From: Rhipidocladum racemiflorum
Lineage: Eukaryota > Streptophyta > Magnoliopsida > Poales > Poaceae
Direction: 5' to 3'
Length of the DNA stretch: 64,000 nucleotides
NCBI GenBank assembly: GCA_036346355.1
Contig: CM070588.1
Location: 21,251,914-21,315,913 of the forward strand
Part shown: in pieces, positions 22,195 to 32,876 of the stretch
How the letters are laid out: each line of letters begins with the position of its first letter
Numbering within the stretch: position 1 is the first letter of the stretch
Translations under genes and position numbers: made by a program
The notes under the pieces: model-generated
Database searches by the model: none
The model's input: only the letters and a program-made list of their open reading frames with translations
Told to the model about the DNA's origin: nothing

Positions 22195-23618
22195 CTAGAA
22201 AAAGTGCTTCTTACACTGATTGTCATGGTGGAACAAGTGATCGTTCCGCCTATGTTCGTAAAGTGGGAAGGACGCACAACATTTTCTACATATTACATCA
22301 CCCGTCAATCTTGTGCGATTTGTTCTCGGACACCGCTCAATCTCTCTTATGAAAGAGCTCCATGGCCGTGCGCAGTGCTCCCAGCTGTTGCCGAATTGGT
22401 AGCCTATGCCATATGTCTCTGGGGTATAAAAAGTAACTTGTTTGTGTACATTCTGTGGAGTTCTGCCCTCCCATAAGGGCATGCCATCCCAATTTCTGGC
22501 ACCCCCTATGTTAATACCACCCGTGTTCCTGGATGGTCTTCGTAATGCCTCAATGATTTGTTGCGTACTGCGGACCTCGGCCGGCGGCTTCCCCTTATCC
22601 CTTTCTCTTCGAGAGGATGAACCTTCTTGCCCTTCGGGAGACTTGCCGAGACGCCTCCTCTGTTTCGGCTCGCACTCCACTATATGGTGCAGGAGGTGTG
22701 TGTTGGGCTTCTTGTTGTACAATCGAAAGCGTGCCCTGCAGTCAATGCAGTATGCCCGCTGTGGTGGTTGAAGAACACCGTGTGCGTACTCGGGGTCCGG
22801 CTTTTCTGGGAGGTAGTAGCACCATAGCGAGGGTTGCTCTCCCTAGTTATCCCAAACGGAAAATTTGAGATGTGGGTGGTACGTCTCCGGATCCACCCAG
22901 TTGAAGTAGCAGCACCATTCATCCTCGGGCAAAGGGCACCGGTAGAATCTTCGGTCCGCTAGATCCTCGTGGTAGGTGTCAACCACTGCCTGCAGGCCGT
23001 GGTCACACAGTTCGGGGCTTTGGGGTGGCCCTTCAGGAGGATGTTCCTGCGTGGACTCGAGCAATTCCGTATGCTTCTTTTTGAAGTCCTGTATGCGATG
23101 AACTGGTTCAGAATGACTACTTTGTGACTGAAAGATGAGCATGTCGCATGAAACTCATCGATTGGTTCGTCCCTTGCCCACTAACCCTGAACTCCGGTCG
23201 ATCCATATAGGGGACATATCCCGGCGGCCTCTCCCACCGAATGAAGTTCTCGGGTGATGTGGGGTAGGCGTCGAGGCAATTGTAGACAAATTCGTAGTCA
23301 CACCGTTCCGGCCCGCCGATCCATTGGAAGATGCAACACCGGTCCTTGTGCTAAAAAAACAAAGAACAATGCATGAATTGGTAGTGTTACCCTAATTTGT
23401 ATTGACACCAACTGGTTTACCTCGTAGCCGTGGCCACAACAATAGTGAGTGCGGGCCACCGTATTTCTCTGCGTAGACTGCATCATTTTCGCTGGAAGGT
23501 TGCAGTCGCATTTCGGCCGGGGCAACTCCGGCAGCACTGGGGCATCAACGCTACTCTGATTCGGGTATTTGGGGGGGCTTAATTTTCGCTTGCTGAAGAG
23601 GCGATGGTAGAACGACAT
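22195..23618 (-). pseudogene. GRF-type zinc-finger protein gene of the MULE locus
   Basis: Minus-strand exon 1 (23618-23423, ATG start MSFYHRLFSKRK, donor GTAAAC) encodes CDCNLPAKMMQ and a later HYCCGHGYE. Exon 2 (from 23350) continues HKDRCCIFQWIGGPERC. Farther on CDHGLQAVVDTYHED, RRFYRCPLPEDEWCC and YFNWVDPE form a second C-x-H/C-G ... FYxCP ... C-x-F-x-W pattern, which is the zf-GRF signature. A further pair, YCIDCRARF, follows. After it comes a basic tail with KQRRRLGK ending at 22195. A frameshift lies near 23150 and a TAG at 22843-22845 interrupts the frame. Such small zinc-binding proteins are a nucleic-acid-binding class; the role in the element is unknown. It lies downstream of the PMD gene on the same strand. 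Confidence 0.65.
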
Positions 23619-23887
23619 CGTGGCCTAATCTGTGTAAAGTCGGCTAATGTTTATTGTAGTTTTGGCAATGTGATGCACATATCCGTCCCTCGGTCGGGTT
23701 TTATACTGGTAGTGAGGGGCCAGCCAAAGGAGAGAGTGGCGGACTTAAGAGAAGTTCAAATCCGCGAGCATCGGATGCTTCTGCAGCTTTGCATGTGAAG
23801 GGACATGAGCCTGGCTATGGCGACAACTTTACACCCGGAATCTCTCCCATAGTCAGCCTGAAGGCTAGGTCATGCAGCTTTAGGTAG

Positions 23888-24016
23888 CTGAAAAAGATGA
23901 TATGACAAAATCTGGAAAAGGTGATAAGACAAAAGCTGGAAAAGGTGATATGACAAAAGCTTGAAAAGGTGATATAACAAAAGCTGAAAAAGATGATATG
24001 ACAAAAGCTGGAAAAG
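23888..24016. repeat. 24 bp minisatellite, about 5.4 units
   Basis: Units resemble CTGGAAAAGGTGATATGACA plus AAAG, with small changes between copies. It lies in the non-coding gap between the PMD gene (ends 24170) and the zinc-finger gene (starts 23618). The reverse-strand ORFs across it are periodic and carry no domain. Confidence 0.85.
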
Positions 24017-24169
24017 TGGATAGAAATATGTAATGAACCACGTAATATGAGAAAGTACACAGAATAGATGGTATAACATAACATAGTACCAACAATCACC
24101 GCCCTAATCGAAACTGCCAACCAAAATAAACAAAAAAATTATGAACACTGAAACATAAAAGAAACTAGT

Positions 24170-26900
24170 GCCAGCCCCTCTTCGGGGCGCCTCCTCGTTG
24201 GTGTGTAGTCCTCCTCTAGATATGACCTCGGGAGTACGTCAGGTGCGTCGCCGGCTGGTGGGCCCTCCGTGGTCTCGCTGGAGGTGTGGCGTACACAGGC
24301 TGGTCAGCCTGCACCGGTGGTGCTGGGGGTGTCTGGTGCTGCGTTGGTCCAGCCTACGTCGGTGGAGGTGGTGACACCCACTGCGACGACCCAGACTGGG
24401 TCGGTGGAGGTGGCGGCACCCACTACGACGACCCATGCTGGGTCGCTGGTGGTGGCGGTGTCGTGTGCCACTGCGTCGGTCGTGGTGCCCACTGTTGCTG
24501 TGCGGTACCAAGCTGAACTGGGGGTGGATCAACGAGGTACCTCGACACGGTGTCGTCCTCGTAGTCCTCATGATCATCACCGTGCCCGTCGTAGTCATCA
24601 GCAGCAGGCGGCAACCACGGTGCACTGACACCTCCAGCACCTGCACGAAGGGAAGAAATGTTAAGACCAGTGAGTTGGTGAGTGCAAATCATGAAACGTG
24701 AATGCAAAACATGAAACAGCACACACCTGCGGCACCTCCAGCGTGGAAGGCTGCACCGTGGTGTCAAGAAGAAGCACCTCCGGTGTCGAAGCCTGCACCA
24801 GCTGCAGGTCCCCTCCTTGGCACGAGCGGCGTGTCGGGGACCACACCACGAGGCATGGGTGATCCAGCCAACTCGATGGCGCGTGCGGAGCCATCCCGGA
24901 ACCTACCGAGCAAGCTGGCAACGTCCTCTCTGCTCACCCGCAGGCCGCCGGTCAATCGCGAGAGCATCCTGCACGACTCCTCGCAGAACTGGCCTAGCAT
25001 GTCAGTTTGGAAAAAACATCGCAAATTAGATACCAAAGATATCAAATGGTTAAACGTATATCGGATACAACGTACCGCAGCTTGCAGAGCCGCGTCCGTA
25101 TGCGCGGGATATGTGTCTCTCGGGCCGGACGTGCACTCGAGGATCCGGTCGACGCAGCATCAGGCGCACACGCAGCGAGAGGTGAACCACCGCCGACGCT
25201 GGTACGTCTCCAGATCGTATGGCGCATCGTCAGCATGGACGTCCTCGAGGGCTCCGGCCCACTCCTCGATCCATGGCGCCATCCGTACGTGCCAGGGGGT
25301 GGCCCCATGCACCCCCTTCCTATTCTGGCTGTGGATGAGAAATGAATGTACAAATATTAGATGGCAACACACGATAGTAATTATGGAACATCGATCGAGG
25401 GAACTTACGTGTGGGCGGCGTGTGGGAGCAAACGGTCGGCCGGCACTGGAAACTTCTATCGTAGGCCGAACTGCCTCATCACTCGATGGACAGCGTAGGC
25501 CTCGACCTGGACATCAAACACTAGGAACCGCCGTGTGAGCTAGTACGCCACGTCTCACGTGCACAGGGTCGACAGGGCGCCGCCGGTCACACGAAGTAGT
25601 ACCTGCGCCTGAGTGTACGGCGTCTAGCGCATGTGGTCGTCCGTGAGGTGGTCGAACGCCACGACGAAATGCGGGTAGCCCTAGCACATCGTCTGGTGTG
25701 CCCATGTAGGCTGCAGTGACAACATAACAGTACCGTTAGTATTTAGAAATGTAGAAGCAATAGTACCAAACTTTCAGTTGAAATATCTTACCCGTCGGTG
25801 GCACCAGATGGTGCCCATGGTCGGACCGTCGACGTCGCCATCGCCATCGCCTGTAGGGTCAACCGACGCCAGGCTGATGGCGGGGCGCCCGATCTGGAAC
25901 CTCTCGTATGCCCACAGCTGTACCATCAGAGGGCATCCAGTGAAGGTCAACTCGCCGCCGGTCCGGGTATACCCGTCGTAGAGGGCCCGGTACGTGCTGC
26001 ACAAGACAGCGGACCCCCAGGAGTACTGCGGCACGTCGTCGAGGGGGGCGTCTGCTATCTCCCTCGCGAACTGGACAAGGTGCTTGTCCACGCTATCCCC
26101 ATGGGAGCTCGTGAACAAGCACCAGCCGAACAGCCACAGCAGGTACGCCTCCAAGTGGCGGCTGACCCTGTACTCGTCCGCCGGCTCGACGATCTGCGAA
26201 GGCTGCAAGATAGAAGATCACATATTACATGTTATTGTAAGCTGTAATTGAGGAGCACTTGTGTTTTCATAGTCTAGTTGCGTACCACGAACTGTCGAAG
26301 CCACCGCAGCGTAGGACCGTGTGTGCCGGTGAAGCCCCGGTAGTCTGGTGGTGGTAGCACACCAGCGAACCGCTGAAGTAGCTGCGGGCGCCACGCAGGG
26401 TCGACGTCGTGTTGCACCACAGCGTCGCCAGCGATCGGGAGGCCGAGCAGGTACGACACGTCCTATAGAGTGATCGCCATCTCCCCGACGGGTAGGTGGA
26501 AGGTGTGGGTCTCTGGCCTCCACCGATCCACCAGAGCGGTGATCAGGGACCTGTCGAACGGGAAGCGGAGACCCACATCCCGTACCATCCGGGCGAAAGG
26601 GAGCAATCCTGAAGCTCGAAGCCTACGAAAGGAAAAACATGTAATTTATTTCAGTACAACACCAGTAACAACACTACCACAAACATCTTAAGAAATCTGA
26701 ATTGTGATATGTTACCTGGGGACCCAATGAGGATCGATCTCCCAGCCGTACTGCGGTGTCCTCAGTCGAAGGACGCCCAGCGTGTGCGGCTCGCCTCCCT
26801 CCTCTGAAAAAGCGGTGGCGATGTGGGCACGGTGACTACCATCAACGACCGGATCCAGCAACTCGAAGGGCCACTCGTCATCTCCTGGCTGGTCAGCCAT
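24170..26900 (-). pseudogene. Plant mobile domain (PMD) protein gene, multi-exon, with stops
   Basis: The minus-strand start is MADQPGDDEWPFELLDP at 26900. Exons by splice sites: 26900-26716, 26622-26286, about 26203-25796, about 25711-25405, about 25329-25072, about 24996-24728 and about 24646-24170. Hallmarks of the PMD family are LRASGLLPFARMVRD, DVSYLLGLPIAGDAV, RHLEAYLLWLFGWCLFTS and AFDHLTDD. PMD proteins include MAIN/MAIL of Arabidopsis and are often carried by MULEs. The last exon encodes a proline-rich tail with repeats like TQSGSSQWVSPPPP. The frame is broken by a TAG before DVSYLLG and by several TAG/TGA in exons 4, 5 and 7, mostly where CAG, CGG or TGG would be expected, as after C-to-T decay. 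GC-rich codon use is typical of grass genes. Confidence 0.75.
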
Positions 26901-27125
26901 ACCTGTAAATAACAAATTGTTAGTTACATTTCAAAACCATATCAAAAGAAAAGTGTCCGAATACTATAGGTTTCTCTCAACAATGTGTTGAAACAAACAC
27001 TCACGTAAAATTGTTCAAGCATCATAAATATTTAGAAACAGTTACAATAATTTTTCAATGCACAACACTCACAGCCACATGCAGCAGGCTTACACACAGG
27101 GTTCACACAACACACAGCACATCGA

Positions 27126-27584
27126 TTACATTGCGATTAAAATGCTTCTCATGTGGTACGTTGGCGTCGTGCAAGATTCGCCGTGACAGATCGATCCACC
27201 CGCCACCGTCGGATTGCCATCTCCTCCTTCATCTCCTTCGTTTTGTGCGTGGCAATTCTTGAACATATGTCTTGTTTCCTTGCACAATGAACATTTCTTC
27301 ACGCGCATGCCAGCTTCTGACTCATCCATGTCATTTCTGATATGTCTTGTCTTCCGACGCCCTGCTCTCCATCTACCTGCATTAAAATCTGGGACCCAGA
27401 ACCTTTCATCAGCACTAGGAGTTGTGGTGAAAGAACCCACAACATCGTAACCATACAGCTCCTCGCTCCAAGTTGCCATCACCATTTCCTTCCTGAAATA
27501 TTCAGATAGATAGGTACCAGGTTGCATTCCAAATAAAGCACATGCGACTATCACATGAGAACACGGCCTGTGCAAAAGGTGGGG
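27126..27584 (-). pseudogene. mudrA-like MULE transposase, 3' part (SWIM finger and C-terminus)
   Basis: The minus-strand frame reads HRPCSHVIVACALFGMQPGT, the C-x-H half of a SWIM zinc finger, then YLSEYFRKEMVMATWSEELY, FWVPDFNAGRW and a CCHC-like KKCSLCKETRHMFKNCH tail, ending at 27126. The upstream half of the same finger (ICKCSCNKS) lies at 46427-46460. The sequence between is the family C retrotransposon with everything nested in it. Confidence 0.8.
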
Positions 27585-30341
27585 TGTCAGGGCCCCAAGT
27601 TTCAAAAATTCTGGGACATCCGGAGTATCCGGATTTAATATCCGGAGTGTCCGGATCCAACCCGGAATGTCCGGAGTATCCGGATGTGGGCTGACCGAGC
27701 ACTCCCACCCGGAGTGTCCGGACTAAATGTCCGGAGTATCCGGGTTGACCACCGAACACCCCAACCGGGAGTCTCCGGGTTAGTTGTCCGGATTGTCTGG
27801 ACTTGTCGGGGTGAACACATAAATGCCCGTTTCCTTGGCCCATGTCTCATTTCTACTCCCACCCATTTGCTCTCCTCTACTCCGGTGACCCCTCCGCCCC
27901 TAGCTCCACTCCGGAGAGCTCCCACCGGCCGGTGACCCTCCGTGGCTCCTCTCCGGCGTCCTCTAGCTCGTCCTCAAGCCGGCATCCTCCTTCCTCCACC
28001 CGGTATTGCTTCACCCCCATCTTTCTTGGAGGTAGGTCTTTCTCTTCGGGGTTGGTTCGTGGGTTTCTTGGGTTCTAAGGCCATCCATGGTGGGTTTAGA
28101 GCTTAGGTTTGGAGTTGAGAGTTGGGGTTGGGCTTCGGAGTTCTAGGGTTTTGAGGTGTGGTGATTGTAGGTTTGGTTTTGGGGATTTATTTGGCGAGTT
28201 TGGGTACTAGTGTGGTAGATCGGGTAGTGGTAATGCCCATCCAACGGTGGGTTAGGGTTGGCTAAGGTCTTGGGTTTTGCGTCATTTCTTGTGGATTTGG
28301 GTTAGCTATAAGCTTCTCCGGCTTTGCCGCGTGTAGGAAAGTCATAGATCGGGCCCTCGCGGTGTCATCTTGGCGGCACCTCGATCCCTCGCACTAATTG
28401 GGCGCCACACGCCAGGTCCGGAGTATCCGGACAGGCAACCCGGAGTGTCCGGCCTATCCGGACTGTCCGGATATAAAACCCGGACTATCCGTGTTAAGCT
28501 GGTCTGTCCGGTTGAGTCAAGTTGTCCGGTTGCGTCGTTCGTCGGGGATTTTCAATTTTCGTTGTTTCATGTGCATGGCATGCATCTCATTATGCCTTGT
28601 ATTCGTGTAGAGAACGATCCCGCGGGGCTTGACGCCGCGGCGACTGAGGGTACTATCGGAGAGCCGGCTACCGCCGATTCGCAAGCAGAAGATCAAGGCA
28701 AGCACCTAAGCATCTTGAACCTTACGTGTAATCTATTTTTGTGAATTAACTGCTTATTGGATGTTAAGTGTTGCATTAGGAGTTGAAATGTGGGATAGGC
28801 TAGATCCTATTTGCTGCATGTACCTTTCTTATTGTTGCTGTTGAACACCTCCTTTGGAGCTAGATTATGGGTACTAATTGTGCCATGCTTAGTATACTTA
28901 GAGGCCGGGTTTGGGCCAAGTGGTGCAAGGTTCCACTGCTTGAGGTGCTACACTTTACAATCTTTGGGAAGGTTTGGGTGTGGTTGTGGTGAAAAGGTAA
29001 AAATTGGAGACCGGGCGGGAAAGATAGACATTTGGGTAAGGAGACTCAACTGTGGTAGTCCCGCCTGAGTCAGTTAAGGACCGATCCGATGTTTAACCGT
29101 AGCCGAGCACACTTTGGTTGATCGCATGCCGGAAATGGGCCGGTAAAGCTATTCTTTCATCGCATGCCGTTCGATGGGGCATACACCTCATGTGGTTGGA
29201 CGTGGTTGAGGGCGGGGCTTAGGCCAGCTCTCGAGTGCCAAGCTGGGCTTGGGGCCGCTCGAGGGGGTGCTAGGTTTCCGGACCGCATGAAGATGTCCCC
29301 AATGGATTGTATGGATGGGAAAATGGTTGACATGAGGTTCCTTCGTGCACATGTCGTGTGATCAATGCTTCCCTGCAGGGTTAATTAAGCGATTCGAATT
29401 GCCGCGCTCTCGGAGATGAGCACGCTTGGTTACATGTTACTACACGTAGTAATAACTTGAACTGAAGTTCGCCGTTGGGCTTGAGCTCGAAATGAATGTG
29501 GTTACTTGTTGTAATTTGTTAATTGTCAACTACACATTAGAAGTAGGTGCAGTGACAACCGCTTTAACTGAGATCGTAAATTTGAGTAGTTAAGTAACTA
29601 AACAACAAATGATAAGCATTTCAGCAACAGTTTACCTTGAGCCTATTCCTTGCTACAACCAAATGCATATCCTTTTGGAAGTCGGTCATATAGGGACCCC
29701 GGGTAAGACTTGCGAGTACCTTCTGTACTCAGGCTTCTGCTTTTGTGGTTTTGCAGGTGAGAATCCAGCAGGGTGCGAGTTTTGCCCCTACTGCCTCTCG
29801 GTGACCGGGCGGGGCACCGAGTAGAGACTGTCGACGCTTGTGCGTCGGAAGTGTTCAGGGCATGACACTTTCGGAGGAGTTTTACTTTTGTTGTATAGGA
29901 TAGTCAAAGATACTTCTGTTGCTTGTTGATACTTTTGGGTGTGCAAACTGCTTTTATTTCCAGTATGGAACTGTCTACCTTTTCGCTTGGTTGTTTTTTG
30001 TTGGTTGTTTTGTTGGGCTTCCGTGTGCCGTGTTGTGTGTTGGTTTGCTTCCGCGTTTTTGCGCCTCTGGTAGTGAGGTTTGGGGCTCGATGCCCCTTTG
30101 TGCGAATTGATGATTGATATGGCAATGGGAACCGGTATGTGGGGGTCCTGGGTGAGTTCGGATCGCATACCGGGGGAATACCGGGATGGTTGTCGAATTG
30201 TTTGGATGCTCTTGGAGTTGTCTCGATTGGGCTTGGGTATTAGCACCGAAATCACCTCCGGTGATTTGTTGCTAGGATCCAAATCCGATGGGAGCAACCG
30301 TTCATCCAACAACTCGAGGACGAACTGGGTGGCTCCTCTCA
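27585..30341 (+). mobile_element. 5' LTR of chromovirus C (2757 bp)
   Basis: It begins TGTCAGGGCCCC and ends GGCTCCTCTCA. The pairing LTR starts at 35226 and, interrupted by element E, ends at 46426. The host bases at the junctions are TGGGG (27580-27584) and TGAGA (46427-46431); removing the element restores a continuous transposase frame with TGAGA, so the left TSD copy appears to carry two changes. Modules: exon 1 with ATG at 27842 and donor GGAG|GTAGGT at 28032; exon 2 28611-28697; donor AAG|GCAAGC at 28698; intron block near 29384-29421; hairpin GAGTAC-CTTCT-GTACTC 29714-29730; acceptor TTTTGCAG ending 29756; stop 29822-29824. The first 200 bp and 28415-28530 are dense in TCCGGA-type repeats. 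Confidence 0.9.
27842..29824 (+). CDS. Predicted spliced small ORF in the family C LTR
   Basis: Three exons, 27842-28031, 28611-28697 and 29757-29824, join in one frame to 345 nt (114 codons plus TAG), with both introns in phase 1. Exon 1 starts MSHFYSHPFALLYSGDPSAP and is serine/proline-rich. Exon 2 is acidic and contains ENDPAGLDAAATEG. Exon 3 encodes GENPAGCEFCPYCLSV then TGRGTE; its C-x-x-C pair is notable. The same first and last exons are intact in the 3' LTR (35460 onward and 45844-45911), while exon 2 there (about 36231-36320) is 4 nt longer. A TATA-like CATAAATG lies only about 20 bp upstream of the ATG, so the true transcript start, and whether this ATG is used, is uncertain. Confidence 0.4.
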
Positions 30342-30713
30342 GGGCTGGTATTAGAGCAAGTTGCGCAAAGACGGACCCCAACTTAACGACCAGTTAGTGA
30401 TTTCTTAGGATTGTCATGCTGCATTAGATAGAAAGTAATACTTATCCCCGCCCTATACTTATTGGTGGTGAGTGTGGGTTGCGTTGGAATCGTTCATCTT
30501 ATGTCATTTCATGCATGTATCATGCCATCTGCATTATGAGTGTGTTTGGGGTGTCCTAGACTTGCGGGACTCCGTTGAGGAGTGCTACAGTCCGAAGTGG
30601 GAGTCGGGTGAGGTCTTGTTAAGTACTGCGTGTCCTTTCCAATTGAAGCCTAACTCTTGTCGTTGGCCTTTGGTAAACGGCAGAATAAGGACCCGCAGAG
30701 GCATTGGAGGTGA
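30342..30713 (+). other. Leader of chromovirus C with primer binding site
   Basis: TGGTATTAGAGCA at 30346-30358 is the initiator-Met-type primer binding site with one mismatch. The rest of the leader has no long ORF. Confidence 0.7.
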
Positions 30714-31830
30714 TGATGGCGCTGGACGATCATAGCCTGGCCATGGTGATCCGCCTCCTCCTCCCAATGTGCTGGATATCATGCTGCGGTCGGAGAGGAA
30801 CCAGGAGACCACCAACCGGATTCTGGAGATGCTGGTCCAGAATCAGGCTGCTCCGGGTGGCCGCGGTGAGGGGCGAGCCCGCCCAAATGGCTATTTGGAC
30901 TTCCTCCACACTCAGCCGCCAGTGTTCTCCCGGGCCAGTGATCCCTTGAAGGCAGACGACTGGCTGCGCACAATGGAGAAGAAGTTCGCTCTTATCCAGT
31001 GCAGGGATCTTCAGAAGGCTCCCTACGCAACGCAGCAGCTTCAAGGCCCTGCTAGAGCATGGTGGGCCAATTTCCTGGTGATGCAGCCCGCCGGTCATCA
31101 GGTGACTTGGGTGGAGTTCCGTGAGGCCTTCCGGGCGTACCACATCCCGAAAGGACTCATGGATATCAAGAAGCAGTAGTTTCTAGCCCTCAAGCAGTTG
31201 AGCAAGACTGTGGTGGACTACTCACGAGAGTTCAACTACTTGGCTCAGTATGCGCCAGAGGAGGTTGATAGTGATGAGAAGAAGCTGGGCCGCTTCATGA
31301 ATGGGTTGATGGCGAAGATGCAAGACCGGCTCTCGGTGTGCGACTTTGCCGATTTCAATGATTTGGTGAGTCGGGCAATCGCCGTTGAGCACAAGATGAG
31401 GAACCACCAAGAGGAGATGAAGCAGAAGAGGATGGTGCCGTTCTCAGCGGGCGGCAGTTCACAGCGGGCTCGGACTGCTCTTCCACTATCGAGTGCTCCA
31501 CTTCCTACGCCTCCCCTGCCAGTTGGGATAGCCCGACCTCCTGTGGCTACTCCTCGACCTCCGCAGCCCCAGCCAGGAGTGCGTGTGGTGGCGAACTCTG
31601 GACCCGGCCCGTGCTACAATTGCGGGCGAGCGGGGCATTTCATCCGCGATTGTCCGTTCCCAAGGCGGGGCAACAACACCACCGCCCCACGGCCTTTGGT
31701 TATGACTGCACCACCTCCACTTCCTGCGCCGAGCCGTGGCCGCGTCAACTACGTGGATGCTGAGGCGATTCCCGAGGGTGCCGCTGTGCTTACTGGTACG
31801 TTATGCGTTGAGGGGCATACTGCTAGGGTG
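30714..31830 (+). pseudogene. Chromovirus C gag
   Basis: One frame carries PVFSRASDPLKADDWLRTME, LQGPARAWWANFLVMQPAG, FREAFRAYHIPKGLMDIKKQ, then a TAG at 31177-31179, then DYSREFNYLAQYAPEEVD and the CCHC zinc knuckle CYNCGRAGHFIRDC (31612-31653). These are the retrotransposon gag capsid (UBN2/Retrotrans_gag-like) and nucleocapsid. The start codon is unclear: the frame upstream of 30769 meets a TAG near 30733. A second TAG at 31831 separates gag from protease. With two nonsense codons and no frameshift here, gag is much better preserved than in element D. Confidence 0.85.
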
Positions 31831-31833
31831 TAG

Positions 31834-32273
31834 TTTGATTCGGGGGCTTCTCATTCCTTCGCCCGTAAGGATTTTGCTGCGCTTCACCGGTTGGAAGTGA
31901 GTTGCAGCAAGACCTCGTTCTTGGTTGAAGCACCGGGTTCTAAGATCGCTGCCAATCAAATGGTTCAAAAAGCCACGGTGCGAATCCAAGGGTTTTTCTT
32001 CCGTGTCAACCTGCTGCTCCTTGACCTTCATGGGATGGATGTCATTTTGGGCATGAACTGGCTCACAAAGCAGCAGGCCATTCTTGATTGCTGTCGTCGT
32101 TCCATCTCGCTCAAGGGACCGCGAGGTGACCGGTTAACCCTGCTTCTCGAAAGTGGCGAGGCGGCCCTTTATTCCTTGAATGGCACCGAAGTTGAGGAGC
32201 TAGAGTCCGTTCCCGTGGTGTCGGAGTACCCGGATGTGTTCCCAGCGGAATTGCCGGGGATATCAAGTTTGTA
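31834..32273 (+). pseudogene. Chromovirus C protease domain
   Basis: It begins FDSGASHSFARKDF, the aspartic protease active site, directly after the TAG, and ends with GMDVILGMNWLTKQQAILDC and EYPDVFPAELPG. A small deletion near 32260 shifts the frame relative to RT. Confidence 0.85.
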
Positions 32274-32876
32274 GTGGAATTGCAACCTGGGACCGCTCCA
32301 GTCTCCAAACGGCCATATCGAATGCCGCCAAATGAGTTGGCCGAACTGAAGACTCAATTGAAGGAATTGATGGACAAGGGCTTCATTCGTCCGAGCTCCT
32401 CGCCTTGGGGCTGTTCGGCTCTTTTCGTGACCAAGAAGGACGGTTCACTTCGCCTCTGCGTGGATTACCGTCCCTTGAATGCTGTCACCATCAAGAACAA
32501 GTACCCTCTGCCTCGAATAGATATCCTGTTCGATCAGCTTGCTGGTGCACGGGTGTTTTCCAAGATTGACCTGAGACTCGGGTACCATCAAATTAAAATT
32601 TGGGCTGAGGATATTCCGAAGACAGCTTTCTCCACTCGATACGGGTTGTATGAGTACACCGTTATGTCGTTCGGTCTGACGAACGCGCCGGCGTATTTCA
32701 TGTACCTCATGAACTCTATCTTCATGGAGGAGTTGGATTCCTTTGTCGTCATCTTTGTCGATGACATCCTCATCTATTCGGCCAACGAGGAAGATCATGC
32801 CAAACACCTCCACGTCGTTCTCGGGAGACTTCGGGAACATCGCCTGTATGCGAAATTCAACAAGTGCGAATTCTGA
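32274..32876 (+). pseudogene. Chromovirus C reverse transcriptase
   Basis: All RT blocks are readable in one frame: FIRPSSSPWGCSALFVTKKD, LRLCVDYRPLNAVTIKNKYP, FSKIDLRLGYHQIKI, MSFGLTNAPAYFMYLMN and the catalytic VIFVDDILIYS (about 32744-32776). A TGA at 32874-32876, where TGG is expected, interrupts the frame before RNase H. Confidence 0.9.

Noticed and set aside
23815..24120. Membrane-protein-like ORF (periodic FSSFCHI units) on the minus strand
   Set aside because: It is the translation of the 24 bp minisatellite; no start context or homologue.
29788..30381. 197-codon minus-strand ORF in the C LTR end
   Set aside because: Repeated at 46062-46502 only because of LTR duplication; antisense to the element, no domain.
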